Shown: piece by piece, positions 1 through 8,913 of the stretch
Position numbering within the stretch: position 1 is the first letter of the stretch
Layout: each line of letters opens with the position of its first letter
From: Streptomyces sp. TS71-3
Lineage (GTDB): Bacteria > Actinomycetota > Actinomycetes > Streptomycetales > Streptomycetaceae
Reading direction: 5' to 3'
Length of the DNA stretch: 64,000 nt
Assembly: GCF_018327685.1 (NCBI RefSeq)
Contig: NZ_BNEL01000001.1
Coordinates: forward strand, 1,798,001-1,862,000
Made by a program: the position numbers and the translations under genes
Notes under the pieces: generated by a model
Told to the model about the DNA's origin: nothing
Seen by the model: the letters and a program-made list of their open reading frames with translations, nothing else
The model's database searches: none

Positions 1-81
1 GTGTACGGAACCGGTCACGGCCCCGGACAGCCGGACCGGGCACTGCTGGAAAGGGTGCTGAGTGGACTCCGCCGTCTCTGA
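1..81 (+). CDS. C-terminal end of a DUF742 protein (conservon CvnC), cut by the window edge
   Basis: Frame 1 from the first base reads a tail ending LLERVLSGLRRL and then TGA at 79-81, which is how DUF742 proteins usually end. Only 26 residues are visible. DUF742 proteins are the third member of the actinobacterial conservon (histidine kinase-like CvnA, roadblock CvnB, DUF742 CvnC, GTPase CvnD), thought to form a membrane-associated complex resembling a G-protein system. The next gene starts inside this one, in another frame, with a 20-base overlap, and encodes the GTPase. That order supports the call. Confidence 0.72.
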   Translation: MYGTGHGPGQPDRALLERVLSGLRRL

Positions 82-760
82 CGACACTGAACGGCCCGGC
101 GGCGACGGCGCCCCGGGCACCGGCGGCTTCTTCGGGGGCGCGGCGCCCGGCGCGGGCGCCGGCGGCGCCGGGCGGGAAGAGGCGCTGCAACCCTGGCAGA
201 TGGACCGCAGCCGGGCGCCGATCGCCACCAAGATCGTGGTGGCCGGCGGCTTCGGCGTCGGCAAGACGACGCTGGTCAACACGGTCTCGGAGATCGAGCC
301 GCTGCTCACCGAGGCGCTGATGACCGAGGCCAGCGAGGAGACCGACGACCTCTCCGCCACGCCGGGCAAGTCCACCACGACGGTCGCCATGGACTTCGGC
401 CGCATCACGCTCGACGACGACCTGGTGCTGTACCTCTTCGGCACGCCGGGCCAGCAGCGCTTCTGGTTCATGTGGGACGACCTGATCAGGGGCGCGATCG
501 GCGCCGTTGTCCTGGCGGACACGCGCAGGCTGCCCGACTGCTTCCCCGTGCTCGACTACTTCGACGGCTGCGGCCTGCCGTACGTGGTCGCCGTGAACCA
601 CTTCGACGGTACGGAGAAGTTCGCCCCCGAGGACGTCCGCGAGGCCCTGACGGTGCCCGCCGACATCCCCGTGCTCGTCATGGACGCCCGGCTGCGGATC
701 CCCGTGGTCGACACCCTGCTGGCCCTCGTCGGCCACGCCTTGGACGTCACCCCCGCCTAG
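62..760 (+). CDS. Conservon GTPase CvnD (ATP/GTP-binding protein)
   Basis: 232 residues from a GTG start that overlaps the DUF742 gene by 20 bases. After a Gly/Ala-rich, probably disordered N-terminus of about 50 residues comes a Ras-like fold: P-loop GGFGVGKTT near residue 61, switch II as GTPGQQRF near residue 128, and NHFD in place of the usual NKxD guanine motif. Conservon GTPases typically carry this relaxed set. In the family, CvnD is proposed to switch between GDP and GTP under control of the CvnA-B-C proteins. The P450 often found after conservon operons is absent; a flavin monooxygenase follows 217 bases later. Confidence 0.93.
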   Translation: MDSAVSDDTERPGGDGAPGTGGFFGGAAPGAGAGGAGREEALQPWQMDRSRAPIATKIVVAGGFGVGKTTLVNTVSEIEPLLTEALMTEASEETDDLSATPGKSTTTVAMDFGRITLDDDLVLYLFGTPGQQRFWFMWDDLIRGAIGAVVLADTRRLPDCFPVLDYFDGCGLPYVVAVNHFDGTEKFAPEDVREALTVPADIPVLVMDARLRIPVVDTLLALVGHALDVTPA

Positions 761-977
761 GGCCTTGTGGAGCCCGGCCGTACGGTGACCCCGCGGGTCG
801 GCGCCCCACCCGTCCCATGACACCCGCGGGTCCCCAACACCCGTACCCGCCTGACACCTTCACCCCTCCGCCGTCGCACGCCCCCACCGTCCGCACCCTC
901 CAAACCCCCCGAACCCTTCAACATCCGCACCGTCCTCCAGCATCCGTCCCCCGAACTGCCGTCAGGAGAAGAGCCGT

Positions 978-2216
978 ATGCGGAAGGTACTCGTCGTGGG
1001 AGCCGGGCAGTCCGGGCTCCAACTCGCCCTGGGACTCCAGGCGCACGGCTACGAGGTCACCGTGATGTCCAACCGCACCGCGGACGAGGTCCGCGTCGGG
1101 CGGGTGATGTCCACCCAGTGCATGTTCCACACGGCGCTCCAGCACGAGCGGGACCTCGGGCTCGGCTTCTGGGAGGACCAGGCGCCGCGGATGGAGGGCC
1201 TCGGCGTCTCGGTCGCGGGCCCGCCGGACGGGCCGACGCGCGTCATCGACTGGCTGGGCCGCCTCGACGGCTACGCGCAGTCCGTGGACCAGCGGGTGAA
1301 GATGGCCGGCTGGATGGAGACCTTCGCCGAGCGCGGCGGTCAGCTCGTCATCCACGGCGCCTCCGTCTCCGACCTGGACTACTTCACCCGCGCGTACGAC
1401 CTGGTGCTGGTCTCCGCGGGCAAGGGCGAGCTGGTCTCCATGTTCGCCCGGGACGCGGCGCGGTCCCCGTACAGAGAGCCGCAGCGCGCCCTCGCGGTCG
1501 CCTACGTGCACGGTCTAGGGCCCCGCCCGGAGCACCCGGAGACGGAGGCGGTGCGCTGCAACCTGGTGCCGGGCGTGGGCGAGCTGTTCGTCATGCCGAC
1601 GCTGACCACCTCCGGGCGCGCCGACATCCTCTTCTGGGAGGGCATCCCCGGCGGCCCGCTGGACGTCTTCCGGGACGTCAGGGACCCCTCGGAGCACCTC
1701 TCGCTCACCCTTGAGCTGATGGAGAGGTACGTGCCCTGGGAGTACGCGCGGGCCACCAAGGTGGAGCTCACGGACGCGGGAGGCACCCTCGCGGGCCGGT
1801 ACGCGCCCACGGTCCGCCACGCCGTCGGGCACCTGCCCGGCGGGGGCGCGGTGCTCGGCGCGGCCGACGTCGTGGTGGCCAACGACCCGATCACCGGCCA
1901 GGGCTCCAACTCCGCGGCCAAGTGCGCGGCGGCCTACCTGGACGCGATCCTGGCCCGGGGCGAGGGCGCGTTCGACGAGGCGTGGATGCAGGCGACCTTC
2001 GACCGCTACTGGGACACCGCGCGGCACGTCACCAAGTGGACCAACGCGATGCTGGCGCCGCCGCCGGAGCACGTCCTCAACCTGATAGGGGCGGCCGGCC
2101 AGATCCCCGCGGTCGCGGACCGCATCGCCAACGGCTTCAACGACCCGGCCGACTTCGAGCAGTTCTTCTACGAGCCGGAGAAGGCGGAGGCGTACCTGGC
2201 GGAGGCTGCTGGCTGA
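978..2216 (+). CDS. Styrene/indole monooxygenase (StyA)-like FAD-dependent oxygenase
   Basis: 412 residues. The ATG start has an AGGAG about 8 bases upstream. The N-terminus is a Rossmann FAD-binding motif, VGAGQSGLQLA, followed by STQCMFHTALQHERDLGLGFW, which I recognise from the StyA group of two-component flavoprotein monooxygenases. StyA enzymes epoxidise styrene or oxidise indole with reduced FAD from a separate reductase (StyB). No StyB-type gene lies next to this one, so the reductase must be elsewhere. Known epoxidases of this family are catabolic or act on indole; the substrate here is unknown. It follows the conservon GTPase in the same direction after 217 bases in which I see no gene. 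Confidence 0.82.
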   Translation: MRKVLVVGAGQSGLQLALGLQAHGYEVTVMSNRTADEVRVGRVMSTQCMFHTALQHERDLGLGFWEDQAPRMEGLGVSVAGPPDGPTRVIDWLGRLDGYAQSVDQRVKMAGWMETFAERGGQLVIHGASVSDLDYFTRAYDLVLVSAGKGELVSMFARDAARSPYREPQRALAVAYVHGLGPRPEHPETEAVRCNLVPGVGELFVMPTLTTSGRADILFWEGIPGGPLDVFRDVRDPSEHLSLTLELMERYVPWEYARATKVELTDAGGTLAGRYAPTVRHAVGHLPGGGAVLGAADVVVANDPITGQGSNSAAKCAAAYLDAILARGEGAFDEAWMQATFDRYWDTARHVTKWTNAMLAPPPEHVLNLIGAAGQIPAVADRIANGFNDPADFEQFFYEPEKAEAYLAEAAG

Positions 2217-2248
2217 TGGCGCCCGGAGGGTCACCCCGGACGGCGTGC

Positions 2249-3388
2249 TCAGCCGCCCAGCGGGGGCTCCTCCGGGTCCGGGCGCACGGCTCCGAGCACC
2301 GGGTCGACGTCGACCGGTGAGACCTTGACGTGGTCGCCGGGCCGTGGTGCCTGCACCACCATGTCGTCGCCGAGGTAGAGGCCGACGTGTGACGCGCTCG
2401 GGTAGTACACCACCAGGTCTCCGGGGCGCAGCCGGTCCATCGGCACCCGGTGGAGCCCGCGCCACTGCCCCTGGCTGGTGCGCGGGATGCGGCGGCCCGC
2501 GTGCGCCCACGCCGCGGAGGTGAGCCCCGAGCAGTCGAACCCGCTCGGGCCCGTCGCCCCCCACACGTAGGGCTTGCCGACCTGCTTCATGGCGTAGCGG
2601 ACGGCCGCGCTGCCGCCGCGCGACGGCAGCCGGCTGCCGTGCAGCACCGAGGAGAGCAGCGAGTCCACGTCGTTCCTGCGGCCCGGCCGGTCGGTGCGGC
2701 GGCCGGCGCCGTGCCGGCCGGCACCCAGTGCGGCGAGCCGGCGTTCCACCTCGCGGAGCCGGCCCTGCACGGTGTCGTGCTCCCTGCGCTGCTGCCTGGC
2801 GAGCCGCTCCTGCTGGTCGAGGGCGCGGCGCGCGGTGAGCGCGAGCGCCCGGCTGCGCCGCTCGTCGCCGGTGATCCGGTGCAGCGCGGAGGCGCGGGCG
2901 GCGGACATCCGCTGGAGCATGTGGCCCTGGTCCAGGGCGTGCTGGGGGTCCGGTGCGAGCAGCAGGCGAACGTAAGGGGAGATGTCGGAGCTGCCCTGGT
3001 ACTGGAGCCTGGCCAGGCGGCCCAGGGCGACCCTGCTGCGGTGCAGGGCGTGCTGGGCGTGCGCCAGCCGCCTGTCGAGCCCTCTGACCGTGGCCCGCTG
3101 CCGGTCCAGGCTGCGCTGGGCGGCGCGGTAGGAGCCGGTGGTCTGCTCGGCCTGCCGGTAGAGCCGCTGAAGGTCGGTCAGCAGTACGTCCACGGACTGC
3201 TCGCCCGGCCCCGGGGCGTCCGGCGCGCCGCCCGGGCGGCGCTCGACGGCGGCGGCCTCCTGGCCGCCGGCAGCGGGGCCGGGCGACATGGGCGGCCGCG
3301 CGGGCAGCGCGTCCGCGGTCCCGGTCGCGACGAGTGTGCCGGCCGCGACCGCGGCCGTACAGAACCCCCGCACCAGCCTGCCCGTCAT
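2249..3388 (-). CDS. Secreted NlpC/P60 peptidoglycan endopeptidase
   Basis: 379 residues. It starts with a signal peptide (basic MTGRLVR, a hydrophobic run, Ala-rich cleavage area near residue 28). Residues 65-220 are Arg/Gln/Leu-rich and probably coiled-coil, as in RipA-type hydrolases. The C-terminal NlpC/P60 domain (about 258-379) has the catalytic cysteine in GFDCSGL (Cys286) and a histidine in SHVGLYLG (His334). Such enzymes cut D-iGlu-mDAP stem bonds during growth and sporulation. The ATG is preceded by a good GGAGGTGA ribosome site. It converges on the StyA-like gene with a 32-base gap. Confidence 0.9.
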   Translation of the reverse strand: MTGRLVRGFCTAAVAAGTLVATGTADALPARPPMSPGPAAGGQEAAAVERRPGGAPDAPGPGEQSVDVLLTDLQRLYRQAEQTTGSYRAAQRSLDRQRATVRGLDRRLAHAQHALHRSRVALGRLARLQYQGSSDISPYVRLLLAPDPQHALDQGHMLQRMSAARASALHRITGDERRSRALALTARRALDQQERLARQQRREHDTVQGRLREVERRLAALGAGRHGAGRRTDRPGRRNDVDSLLSSVLHGSRLPSRGGSAAVRYAMKQVGKPYVWGATGPSGFDCSGLTSAAWAHAGRRIPRTSQGQWRGLHRVPMDRLRPGDLVVYYPSASHVGLYLGDDMVVQAPRPGDHVKVSPVDVDPVLGAVRPDPEEPPLGG

Positions 3389-4009
3389 CTTGGGTCACCT
3401 CCGCTGCGGCGGACGGCGATTCCGCCCGCACCGCACGTACATGTCCCGAGCCACGGGCAGGACGCTCACCTGTGCTGGTCGATTCGGCCCAAGGATTCCA
3501 CTCGTACAGGGGGCTGCGACGGTGCGAGACGGGGGCCTGGTACCCCGTCAGGACCAGGCGCGGGGTTGGTCGGCACGAGACGGAGGGTCTTGGCGCTCCG
3601 TCAGGGGCGCGGGGAACTGGGCGAGCAACCCGCTCCGGCGGGTGGTCGGCCGCGAGACAGCAAGTGGCAATGGCGCCTCGTCGGGGGCGCGGGGAACTGC
3701 GCGACGCCCCGTGCCGGAGGGTGGTCGGCTACGAGAGAGCAGTGGTATGGCGCTCCGTCGGGGGTGCGGGGAACTGCGCGAGTACCCCGTGCCGGAGGGA
3801 GGTCGGCTACGAGAGAGCAGGTGGTATGGCGCTCCGTCAGGGGCGCGGGGAACTGGGCGAGCAACCGCCCCGGCGGGTGGTCGGCCGCGAGACAGCAAGT
3901 GGCAATGGCGCCTCGTCGGGGGCGCGGGGAACTGGGCGAGCAACCCGCTCCGGCGGGTGGTCGGCCGCGACAGAGCAAGTGGCATGGCGCTCCGTCAGGA
4001 GAGGGGACG
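3389..4009. other. Gene-free stretch upstream of the NlpC/P60 gene
   Basis: No convincing gene in about 620 bases. The left part (3389-3500) is the leader and promoter region of the NlpC/P60 gene, read leftwards. The rest is filled by the tandem repeat described separately. Open frames across the repeat on both strands give repeated, arginine-rich, low-complexity translations and look like artefacts of the repeat. Confidence 0.7.
3590..4003. repeat. Tandem repeat, about 79-bp unit, five full copies
   Basis: The core GGGGCGCGGGGAACTGSGCGA occurs at 3604, 3684, 3761, 3840 and 3919, at intervals of 80, 77, 79 and 79 bases, with degenerate half copies at each end. Each unit also holds a GTGGTCGGC...CGAGAGAGCA or CGAGACAGCAAGTGGCAATGGCGC segment, so the whole unit is repeated and not just the core. 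Units fall into two alternating subtypes (GGCAATGGCGCCTCG and GGTATGGCGCTCCG), suggesting duplication of a two-unit block. The same core is found singly at 12.8 kb and twice at 20.6 kb. Confidence 0.9.
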
Positions 4010-4279
4010 TCAGGTGGGCCTCGACCACGGCCATTTGAGGCCCCCGCCCCCGCGGGGCCCCTCCTCGTCGAACTCGTACCGCCACCTCACGCGAACCCCG
4101 AGCCGCCCGCGGCTCCCCGCACTCACGCGCCGGTACACGAGCACGGTCGGCGGGCCGCCCGCCTCGTCCGGAACGGGGACGCGGTACGTCTTCGGCGGAT
4201 GCCCGGTCGGCCCGAGCAGCACGGGCAGCACCCGGCCGTCCAGGGGCCCGCCCACGAAGGGGGTGTCTTCGCTCCTCAC
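4010..4279 (-). CDS. Small hypothetical protein, conserved in streptomycetes
   Basis: 89 residues if it starts at the GTG giving [16 protein letters not shown]; an upstream in-frame GTG at 4312 would add 11 residues ([11 protein letters not shown]). I prefer the shorter form because the recognisable part begins at [14 protein letters not shown]. Motifs: PLDGRVLPV, a [13 protein letters not shown] stretch and a C-terminal RVRWRYEF. It has no signal peptide or membrane segment and looks like a small soluble beta-rich protein. I recall similar proteins in Streptomyces but no function. The Shine-Dalgarno signal is poor for both starts. Confidence 0.6.
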   Translation of the reverse strand: MRSEDTPFVGGPLDGRVLPVLLGPTGHPPKTYRVPVPDEAGGPPTVLVYRRVSAGSRGRLGVRVRWRYEFDEEGPRGGGGLKWPWSRPT

Positions 4280-4342
4280 GGCTCCAGTGTCACCCGGGAC
4301 CGGGCGCGCCACCCCGGGGGCCCCGACGCGTTCGGGCGCGGC

Positions 4343-5272
4343 TCAGGCGAGCAGCCCCGACGACCGCCACATCCGCCGCCCGGCACCGCGCAGCACGCCC
4401 ACGTCGTCGAGGAAGTCCGTCAGCCGCTTGGCGCCCGTCTGCATGACCTCCCGGCGGTGTCCGCTGGCCCGCACCTGTGCCACGGCCTCCGCGCGGTCGA
4501 GGCCGACGTCCGTGTAGACCTTCGGGTTGACGAAGGACAGCGCGAAGACCTGCGCGGACTGGCCGGAGGTGACCCCGACCAGCCGCCGCTGCCACGCGGG
4601 CGCGGTCACCATCTGGCGGCGCAGCTCCTCGCGCGCGTACCGCACGTGCCGTGCCTCCTCGACCACGTGGATCCGCGTCACGCCCCGCACCAGCGGCTGC
4701 ACCCGCTCGTCGGGGAATGTCAGGCGCTGCATCCAGTCAAGGATCTCCTCGCCCAGCAGGGTGCTGGCGAAGGAACCCGGGGTCGTCGAGATCGTCTTCA
4801 TCACCCGGGCCATGTTGTGGTGCAGCCGGGTGACCGCGTACGTGGGCGTGCCGCTCGTCCGTATCAGCCGGGCGAACATCTTCGAGTGCCGGGTCTCGTC
4901 GCCGATCTCCGTGAGGGCGTACTGCACATGGGCGCTGGTCACGGGCATGTCGTAGATGTGGCGCACCAGGAGCTGCATCAGGATGATCTCGAACCAGATG
5001 CCGAGCGAGGCGAGCGAGGCGGCCTCGTGCCGGGCGAGGTCCATCCGCTGTTCCTCGGGCATCCGGCGCCACAGCGGGGTGTCGTAGAGCGAGACCAGCT
5101 CCGGCGGCCAGAACCACTTGTCCGGGGCCGGCGGGGCGTCCCAGTCGAGTTCGGTGTCCGGGTCGAAGGAGTGCTTCACGGAGGCCTCCAGCAACCGTTC
5201 GGCCACCTCCTCCCGGTCCTTGAGCAGCCCGAGCGCGTCGCGCAGCACCGCACCGTCGGTCACGACCGTCAT
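4343..5272 (-). CDS. AurF-like diiron oxygenase (p-aminobenzoate N-oxygenase family)
   Basis: 309 residues from an ATG with GGGGAAGG just upstream; a GTG four codons earlier is possible. All-helical, with diiron ligand motifs EIGDETRHSKMF in the middle, GEEILDWMQ, and EEARHVRYAREE later. These match the Glu/His ligand set of AurF, which oxidises aryl amines to nitro groups. Many actinobacteria carry stand-alone AurF-like proteins outside biosynthetic clusters, with unknown substrates. Nothing nearby makes an arylamine, so the role is open. It is read alone on the minus strand, with about 60 bases to the next gene. Confidence 0.82.
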   Translation of the reverse strand: MTVVTDGAVLRDALGLLKDREEVAERLLEASVKHSFDPDTELDWDAPPAPDKWFWPPELVSLYDTPLWRRMPEEQRMDLARHEAASLASLGIWFEIILMQLLVRHIYDMPVTSAHVQYALTEIGDETRHSKMFARLIRTSGTPTYAVTRLHHNMARVMKTISTTPGSFASTLLGEEILDWMQRLTFPDERVQPLVRGVTRIHVVEEARHVRYAREELRRQMVTAPAWQRRLVGVTSGQSAQVFALSFVNPKVYTDVGLDRAEAVAQVRASGHRREVMQTGAKRLTDFLDDVGVLRGAGRRMWRSSGLLA

Positions 5273-5366
5273 TGCCTTCCCCACTTCCTGGTCCGACTGC
5301 CGGCGCCACCCGAAGAGGGGTGTTACCGTCGGTCACACCCCATGACATCGCTCCTCGCGGAAGCCG

Positions 5367-5758
5367 TCAATCCCCTTGGCCAAGGTCCGCGGACGCGGCC
5401 GGAGCGGACGGTTCCGCCGCGGACGGCGCGGACACGGCAGGAGCGGGCGCGGACGGCGCCGGAGCGGACGTGCCGGGCGCCGCCGAGGGCGGGAAGGCTG
5501 ATCGGAGCGTGAAGGCGTGGATCAGCCAGGAGTCGTCGAAGACGGGCACGTCGGTCGCGTCGCCCGAGTCGCTCCGCAACCGCCGGACGAAGCCGTCCGA
5601 GCCGTCGGCGACCTCGTTCACGGGGCCCACCGCGGCCGCGAAGTCCTCCGGCACGGGGGAGTCCAGCGGGGCGCGGAGCCGGGCGATGTTGACCTGTGCG
5701 AGCTCGAACTCCCCAGCTGTGGGCGTGGGTTCGGTGGCGTTCGAGTCGAATGAAGACA
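5367..5758 (-). pseudogene. Truncated DUF3291 protein with Ala/Pro/Ser tail
   Basis: The ATG at 5758 opens a frame reading FELAQVNIARLRAPLDSP, then NEVADGSDGFVRRLRSD and DDSWLI. This is the first half of a DUF3291 domain (normally about 150-160 residues). At the point where family members continue VNLSVW, the sequence switches to HAFTLRSAFPPS and then an Ala/Pro/Ser-rich tail to the stop, 130 residues in all. The second half of the fold, including the usual REWFxR region, is missing. I read this as a 3' deletion followed by fortuitous extension. A functional truncated product cannot be excluded. It lies 45 bases upstream of nothing on its own strand; the PBP gene ends at 5804. Confidence 0.6.
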
Positions 5759-5803
5759 TGAACCGGACGACACATCGGTCGGTGCGCGCCGCCGAGGGCC
5801 GTC

Positions 5804-7318
5804 TCACCTCGCGGGCAGCACCGCCTCCATCACCCGCTTCGCGATCGGCGCGGCCAGCTCGCCCCCGCTGACCTCGGCGCCGGCCGCGGAGGTCGTGTCG
5901 CGAACCCGGTGGCTGCCTGCCGCCCCTCCTGCTCGCCCTGCCCCTCCTGCTCCCCCTTCTAGGAGCACCGCCACCGCCACCGTCGGACGCACCGCCCCCG
6001 CCGGCTGCGCCCACGCGACGAACCAGGCGTACGGCGGGCCGGAGCCGTGCTCGGCGGTGCCGGTCTTGCCGCCGACCGTCGCGCCGGGGATCGCGGCGCG
6101 GGTGCCGGTGCCGTTCGTCACCACGCCGGTCATGAGCTCGCGCAGCCTGAGCGCGGTCAGCGGCCTCATCGCGCGCTGCGGCGGCCGGCTGCCCCAGCCC
6201 AGCCGGAGCAGGCCGCCGCCCGCGGTGGTCGCGCGGTCCACCAGGTACGGCGCGCGGAGCACGCCGTCGTCGGCGACCGCCGCGGCGACCATCGCCATCT
6301 CCAGCGGGGTCGCCCGGGTGTCGAGCTGCCCGATCGACGAGAGCGCGAGCTGCGCGCCGTCCCCCGGTCTGCCGAACGCGCTCGCGGCGGTCCCGAACGG
6401 GATCCGGGGCCCCGGCACGCCGAAGCCGAAGCGGCGGGCGGCCGCGGCCATCCCGGACGTCCCCACCCGGGTGCCGAGCCGGGCGAAGACGGTGTTGCAG
6501 GACCAGGTGAACGCGTACCGCAGCGAGGCGTTCGCGCACCCGGGCACCTCGTTCGTGAGCGTGCTCGCCGTGCCCGGCAGGCGGTACGGGTCGGGGGAGC
6601 GGGTGGCGGCGTCGACGTCGAGGACCGTGCCCGCGTCGAGCGCCGCGGCCGCCGTCACCACCTTGAACGTCGAACCCGGCGGGTACGTACGGCCGGTCGC
6701 GCGGCTCAGCATCGGCTGGTCCGGGTCGTGGCTCAGCCGCCGCCAGGCGCGCTCGGCGCCAGGGCCGTTGCCGGACAGCTCTCCCGGGTCGTACGACGGT
6801 GACGACACCAGGGCCAGGATCGCGCCGCTCCTCGGGTCCACGGCGGCCACCGCGCCCCTGCGCCCCGCGAGTTGCCGGAACGCCGCCCGCTGCGCCGCCG
6901 GGTCCAGCGTGGTGACGACCCGGCCGCCGGGGCTGCGCGAGAGGGTCAGTTCGTGCCACAGGGGCAGCGGCGCGAGCCGCGGTTCGGTCCCGGACAGCAC
7001 GGCGTCCTCGGCGCCCTCCAGCAGGCTGGTGCCGTACAGCTGCGACGCGAAGCCGGTCACCGGCGCGTACAACGGCCCGTCCAGGTAGGTGCGTTCGTGG
7101 CGGAGCTGCTGGTGGGTGTCCCGCGAACCGGTCACCGGGCGGCCGTCGACGATGATGGCGCCGCGCGGCTGCGCGTACCGGGCGATGGCGGGGCGGCGGT
7201 CGGCCGCCCGGTGCTCGTCGGCCCCCGCGCCGACGAGCTGGACCCGGGCCGCGTTCACCAGCAGGGCGATCAGGAGCACCGCGCACAGCGCCGCGGACCG
7301 CCGGATGTGCGGGGTCAT
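5804..7318 (-). CDS. Class B penicillin-binding protein (FtsI/PbpA type transpeptidase)
   Basis: 504 residues. An N-terminal membrane anchor (residues 9-30) is followed by a short dimerisation region and a transpeptidase domain with all three catalytic motifs: STFK (Ser216, Lys219), SCN (Ser273) and KTG (Lys418). It cross-links peptidoglycan stem peptides outside the membrane. It is shorter than FtsI, closer to actinobacterial PbpA. Its ATG overlaps the stop of the upstream RodA/FtsW-like gene as ATGA, so the glycosyltransferase and its partner transpeptidase are translationally coupled. A Gly/Ala repeat (GGAGGAGRAGGAAG) near residue 470 is unusual but in frame. Confidence 0.92.
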   Translation of the reverse strand: MTPHIRRSAALCAVLLIALLVNAARVQLVGAGADEHRAADRRPAIARYAQPRGAIIVDGRPVTGSRDTHQQLRHERTYLDGPLYAPVTGFASQLYGTSLLEGAEDAVLSGTEPRLAPLPLWHELTLSRSPGGRVVTTLDPAAQRAAFRQLAGRRGAVAAVDPRSGAILALVSSPSYDPGELSGNGPGAERAWRRLSHDPDQPMLSRATGRTYPPGSTFKVVTAAAALDAGTVLDVDAATRSPDPYRLPGTASTLTNEVPGCANASLRYAFTWSCNTVFARLGTRVGTSGMAAAARRFGFGVPGPRIPFGTAASAFGRPGDGAQLALSSIGQLDTRATPLEMAMVAAAVADDGVLRAPYLVDRATTAGGGLLRLGWGSRPPQRAMRPLTALRLRELMTGVVTNGTGTRAAIPGATVGGKTGTAEHGSGPPYAWFVAWAQPAGAVRPTVAVAVLLEGGAGGAGRAGGAAGSHRVRDTTSAAGAEVSGGELAAPIAKRVMEAVLPAR

Positions 7319-8778
7319 GGCGCCCCCACCGCCTCCACCCGGCGCCACCGCCCCGCGCCGCCGGCCTGGCGGCGCGCCGCGTCGCCCGCGCGCACCAGCA
7401 GCGCCACGATCACCCAGTTGGTGACGACCGACGAGCCGCCCTGGGCGAGGAACGGCATCGCCATGCCGGTCAGCGGGATCAGCCCGGTGACCCCGCCCGC
7501 GATCACGAAGACCTGGAGCGCCACGATCGAGGCGAGGCCGACCGACAGCAGCCGCCCGAACCGGTCGCGCAGCGCGAGCGCCGTGCGGAAACCGCGCTCC
7601 ACCAGCAGCCCGTAGAGCAGGAAGAGCGCGGTGAGGCCCACGAGGCCCAGTTCCTCGCCCGCGGTGGCCAGGATGAAGTCGGACTTCGCGGCGAAGCCGA
7701 CGAGCGCCGAGTGGCCGAGTCCGAGGCCGGTGCCCGTCAAGCCGCCCGCGTCGAAGGCGAACAGCGACTGCGCGAGCTGGCCGGGCCCCCGTCCCGCGTC
7801 GACCGTGGCGAACGGGTGCAGCCACACCTCGATGCGCGCGTGCACGTGCGGTTCGAGGCGGCCCACCGCCCACGCCCCGAGTGCCGCGAGGAGCAGCCCG
7901 ACCGCGATCCACCCGGTGCGGCCGGTGGCCACGTACAGCAGGATCACGAAGAGCAGGAAGAACAGCAGCGAGGTGCCGAGGTCCCGTTCGAACACCAGGA
8001 CCGCCACGCTCAGCAGCCAGGCCGCCAGCACCGGCCCGAGGGCGCGCCCGGTCGGCAGCCGGCAGCGCCAGATCCGCCGGCCGGAGTGCGCGAGCGCCGT
8101 GCCGTGCGCGGCGAGGTGCCCGGCGAAGAAGACGGCGAGCAGGACCTTGGCGAACTCCGCCGGCTGGAGCGAGAGCCCGCCGAGCCGCACCCAGATCCGG
8201 GCGCCGTTGACGGCGGGGAAGAACACCGGGACGGTCATCAGCAGCAGCGCGGTCACCGCGGACAGGTAGGTGTACCGCCGCAGCGTCCGGTGGTCGCGCA
8301 GCCCGGCCACGACGGCGATGAACAGCGCGACACCGAGCGCCGACCACACGAGCTGGGCGGGCGCCGCCGGACGGCCAGGGGTCGCCAGGTCCAGCCGGTG
8401 GATCAGGACGAGGCCGATGCCGTTGAGCAGCACCGCGGTCGGCAGCAGGAGCGGGTCGGCGCCCGGGGCGCGCAGCCGGACGGCGAGGTGCGCCAGCAGC
8501 GCGAGTGCCGCCATGCCCCCGCCGTACCAGGCGATCCCGTCGGGCACCGCACCGCTGGTGGCCAGCTCCACGGCGCAGTAGCCGCAGCCGCACAGGAGCA
8601 GGGCGAGCAGGACGAGGGCCAGCTCGGTGCCGCGGGAGGGGCCGGGGAAGGGGGCCGTGGCCGCTCCGGTGGGGAGGACCGCCGTCTCCGCGGGGGCAGC
8701 GGCGCTCTCCGCGGGTCCGGCCGGGCCGCGGGGCGCCGCCGGTTCGGGCGAGTGCGCTGGTCGGGTCGTTCCCGTCAT
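7315..8778 (-). CDS. FtsW/RodA/SpoVE family peptidoglycan glycosyltransferase
   Basis: 487 residues with a Pro/Ala-rich N-terminal tail and about 12 predicted membrane helices. SEDS-family hallmarks are visible: RIWVRLGGLSLQPAEFAKV in the middle, KSDFILATAGEELGLVG, and GMAMPFLAQGGSSVVTNWVIVALL near the end. SEDS proteins polymerise lipid II with a cognate class B PBP, encoded here by the overlapping downstream gene. Streptomycetes carry several such pairs; I cannot tell from sequence whether this one serves vegetative growth or sporulation. AT-richer DNA at 8795-8835 is the probable promoter. Confidence 0.93.
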   Translation of the reverse strand: MTGTTRPAHSPEPAAPRGPAGPAESAAAPAETAVLPTGAATAPFPGPSRGTELALVLLALLLCGCGYCAVELATSGAVPDGIAWYGGGMAALALLAHLAVRLRAPGADPLLLPTAVLLNGIGLVLIHRLDLATPGRPAAPAQLVWSALGVALFIAVVAGLRDHRTLRRYTYLSAVTALLLMTVPVFFPAVNGARIWVRLGGLSLQPAEFAKVLLAVFFAGHLAAHGTALAHSGRRIWRCRLPTGRALGPVLAAWLLSVAVLVFERDLGTSLLFFLLFVILLYVATGRTGWIAVGLLLAALGAWAVGRLEPHVHARIEVWLHPFATVDAGRGPGQLAQSLFAFDAGGLTGTGLGLGHSALVGFAAKSDFILATAGEELGLVGLTALFLLYGLLVERGFRTALALRDRFGRLLSVGLASIVALQVFVIAGGVTGLIPLTGMAMPFLAQGGSSVVTNWVIVALLVRAGDAARRQAGGAGRWRRVEAVGAP

Positions 8779-8913
8779 GCGGGGAACCTAGCAAGCTCTG
8801 CCGTTTATTTCCCGTTTTGATCGGTTATCCGCTAAGGGTGTGGAGGTGGGCGGTCCGGCGCGCCGCGCGTGCGGGTCGGGCGGCACGCTCGCGGGGCGCT
8901 GCCGGAGAGGGCC

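Noticed and set aside
3590..4003. CRISPR array
   Set aside because: The whole unit of about 79 bp is repeated with few differences; there are no unique spacers and no cas genes nearby.
2450..5512. 1020-codon plus-strand open frame across NlpC/P60, the repeat tract and the AurF-like gene
   Set aside because: It runs antisense to three real genes, has no domain, and is Arg/Pro-rich.
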